From the NCBI GenBank assembly GCA_030039815.1, contig JASHUW010000364.1, positions 1-6,101 of the forward strand: 6,101 nucleotides of DNA, in the 5' to 3' direction. The translations under genes were made by a program, and so were the position numbers. This document shows positions 5,715-6,101 of this stretch, in pieces (position 1 is the first letter of the stretch; every line of letters begins with the position of its first letter). A model generated the notes under the pieces. That model did no database searches. It had not been told where the DNA came from and saw only the letters and a list, made by a program, of their open reading frames with translations. Origin of the DNA: Alphaproteobacteria bacterium (GTDB lineage: Bacteria > Pseudomonadota > Alphaproteobacteria > ATCC43930 > CGMCC-115725).

Positions 5715-6101
5715 TTAATCGGCCGCCGGCTTCTCCCCCAGCGCCAGCAATTCCATGCCGAGCCCGTACCCCAGCAGATCCTGCATCTGGCGGCGCAGCG
5801 CCTCGGTCAGCAGCAGGCGCGTATAACGCAGCGCCAAAGTCGGTTTCTTGGCGAGGTCCTCGGCGATTTCCCAGGCGCGCGCCAGCACCTTGTCGGGCGG
5901 CAGCACCTCGGCGACGAGGCCGAATTCATTCGCCTTCTTGGCATCGAGCGTTTGCCCGGTCAGCAGGTAATAGCGGCCGCGGTTCATGCCGAGCAGCAGC
6001 GGCATCACGATGTGCATGCCGTCGCCCGGCACGACCTCGGAGGCGAAATGCGCGGAATCCTGAAATTGCGCGGTGTCGGCGGCAAGCACGATGTCGCACA
6101 G
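5715..6101 (-). CDS. enoyl-CoA hydratase/isomerase (crotonase) family protein, 6-oxocamphor hydrolase-like (5' end outside window)
   Basis: The frame is open to the window edge, so only the C-terminal 128 residues are visible; an apparent GTG at 6089 is internal to the conserved block LCDIVLAADTAQFQD. Crotonase enzymes usually add water to, isomerise or cleave CoA thioesters. This subgroup, with VPGDG followed by PLLLGMNRGRYYLLTGQ, resembles 6-oxocamphor hydrolase, which cleaves C-C bonds of cyclic beta-diketones without CoA. From memory, that enzyme uses Asp154 of VPGDG and a Glu near the C terminus. The equivalent Asp is present (codon 6021-6023), and a Glu occurs in GLGMELLALGE close to the end. 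The TAA stop at 5715-5717 is followed by no obvious terminator before the sulfatase promoter, so some read-through into the sulfatase is possible. Family is certain; a diketone hydrolase role is tentative. Confidence 0.93.
   Translation of the reverse strand: MCDIVLAADTAQFQDSAHFASEVVPGDGMHIVMPLLLGMNRGRYYLLTGQTLDAKKANEFGLVAEVLPPDKVLARAWEIAEDLAKKPTLALRYTRLLLTEALRRQMQDLLGYGLGMELLALGEKPAAD

Noticed and set aside
5711..6101. An ATG with a good GAGGGGAGG ribosome-binding-like site, opening a + strand frame that stays open to the window end
   Set aside because: The frame lies entirely antisense to a clearly homologous crotonase gene, and its product is Arg/Ala/Pro-rich and low in complexity. The purine run is probably chance, though it is the best Shine-Dalgarno-like match in the gap.

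Overview
This is a GC-rich, densely coding stretch of a bacterial chromosome. Codon use strongly favours G or C at third positions. The protein types (two-part NitT/TauT permease, ATPase with a fused C-terminal domain, LivK-like binding protein, cytoplasmic sulfatase, OCH-like crotonase) suggest a metabolically versatile soil or water proteobacterium. An alphaproteobacterium of the Rhizobiales/Bradyrhizobium kind is my guess. That placement is inference; no rRNA or marker gene is present.

Layout. The left part (2-3819, + strand) is an ABC-transporter operon. It holds the 3' part of a permease gene (cut by the window edge), an ATPase gene 12 bases later, and, after a 143-base gap, a periplasmic substrate-binding protein. 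The permease and ATPase are of the nitrate/sulfonate/taurine class, but the binding protein is of the branched-chain amino acid (LivK, Peripla_BP_6) class, so the operon looks like a hybrid. The gap between ATPase and binding protein carries a short coding-like tract that may be the remnant of another gene. The right part lies on the - strand: a cytoplasmic type I sulfatase/phosphonate monoester hydrolase-like enzyme (3824-5452), whose stop lies four bases from the binding-protein stop, and the 3' part of a crotonase-family gene (5715-6101) that runs off the window.

The 262 bases between the crotonase and the sulfatase are the most structured non-coding DNA here. A consensus-like sigma-70 promoter facing the sulfatase is followed by a predicted leader of about 200 bases. 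That leader holds a perfect 13-base inverted repeat, a second 9-base inverted repeat and a third 6-base one. The first two are built from four copies of a CAGGCGGT-like motif. This looks like an operator array or a structured leader controlling the sulfatase.

Possible joint role (inference): the transporter imports a small organic anion, perhaps a sulfonate, sulfate ester or organic acid, while the sulfatase and crotonase act on related organic compounds in the cytoplasm. Nothing in the sequence fixes the substrate. I found no tRNA, rRNA, CRISPR array, insertion sequence or phage gene. The window is mostly ordinary accessory metabolism, and I do not see a clearly new kind of system.
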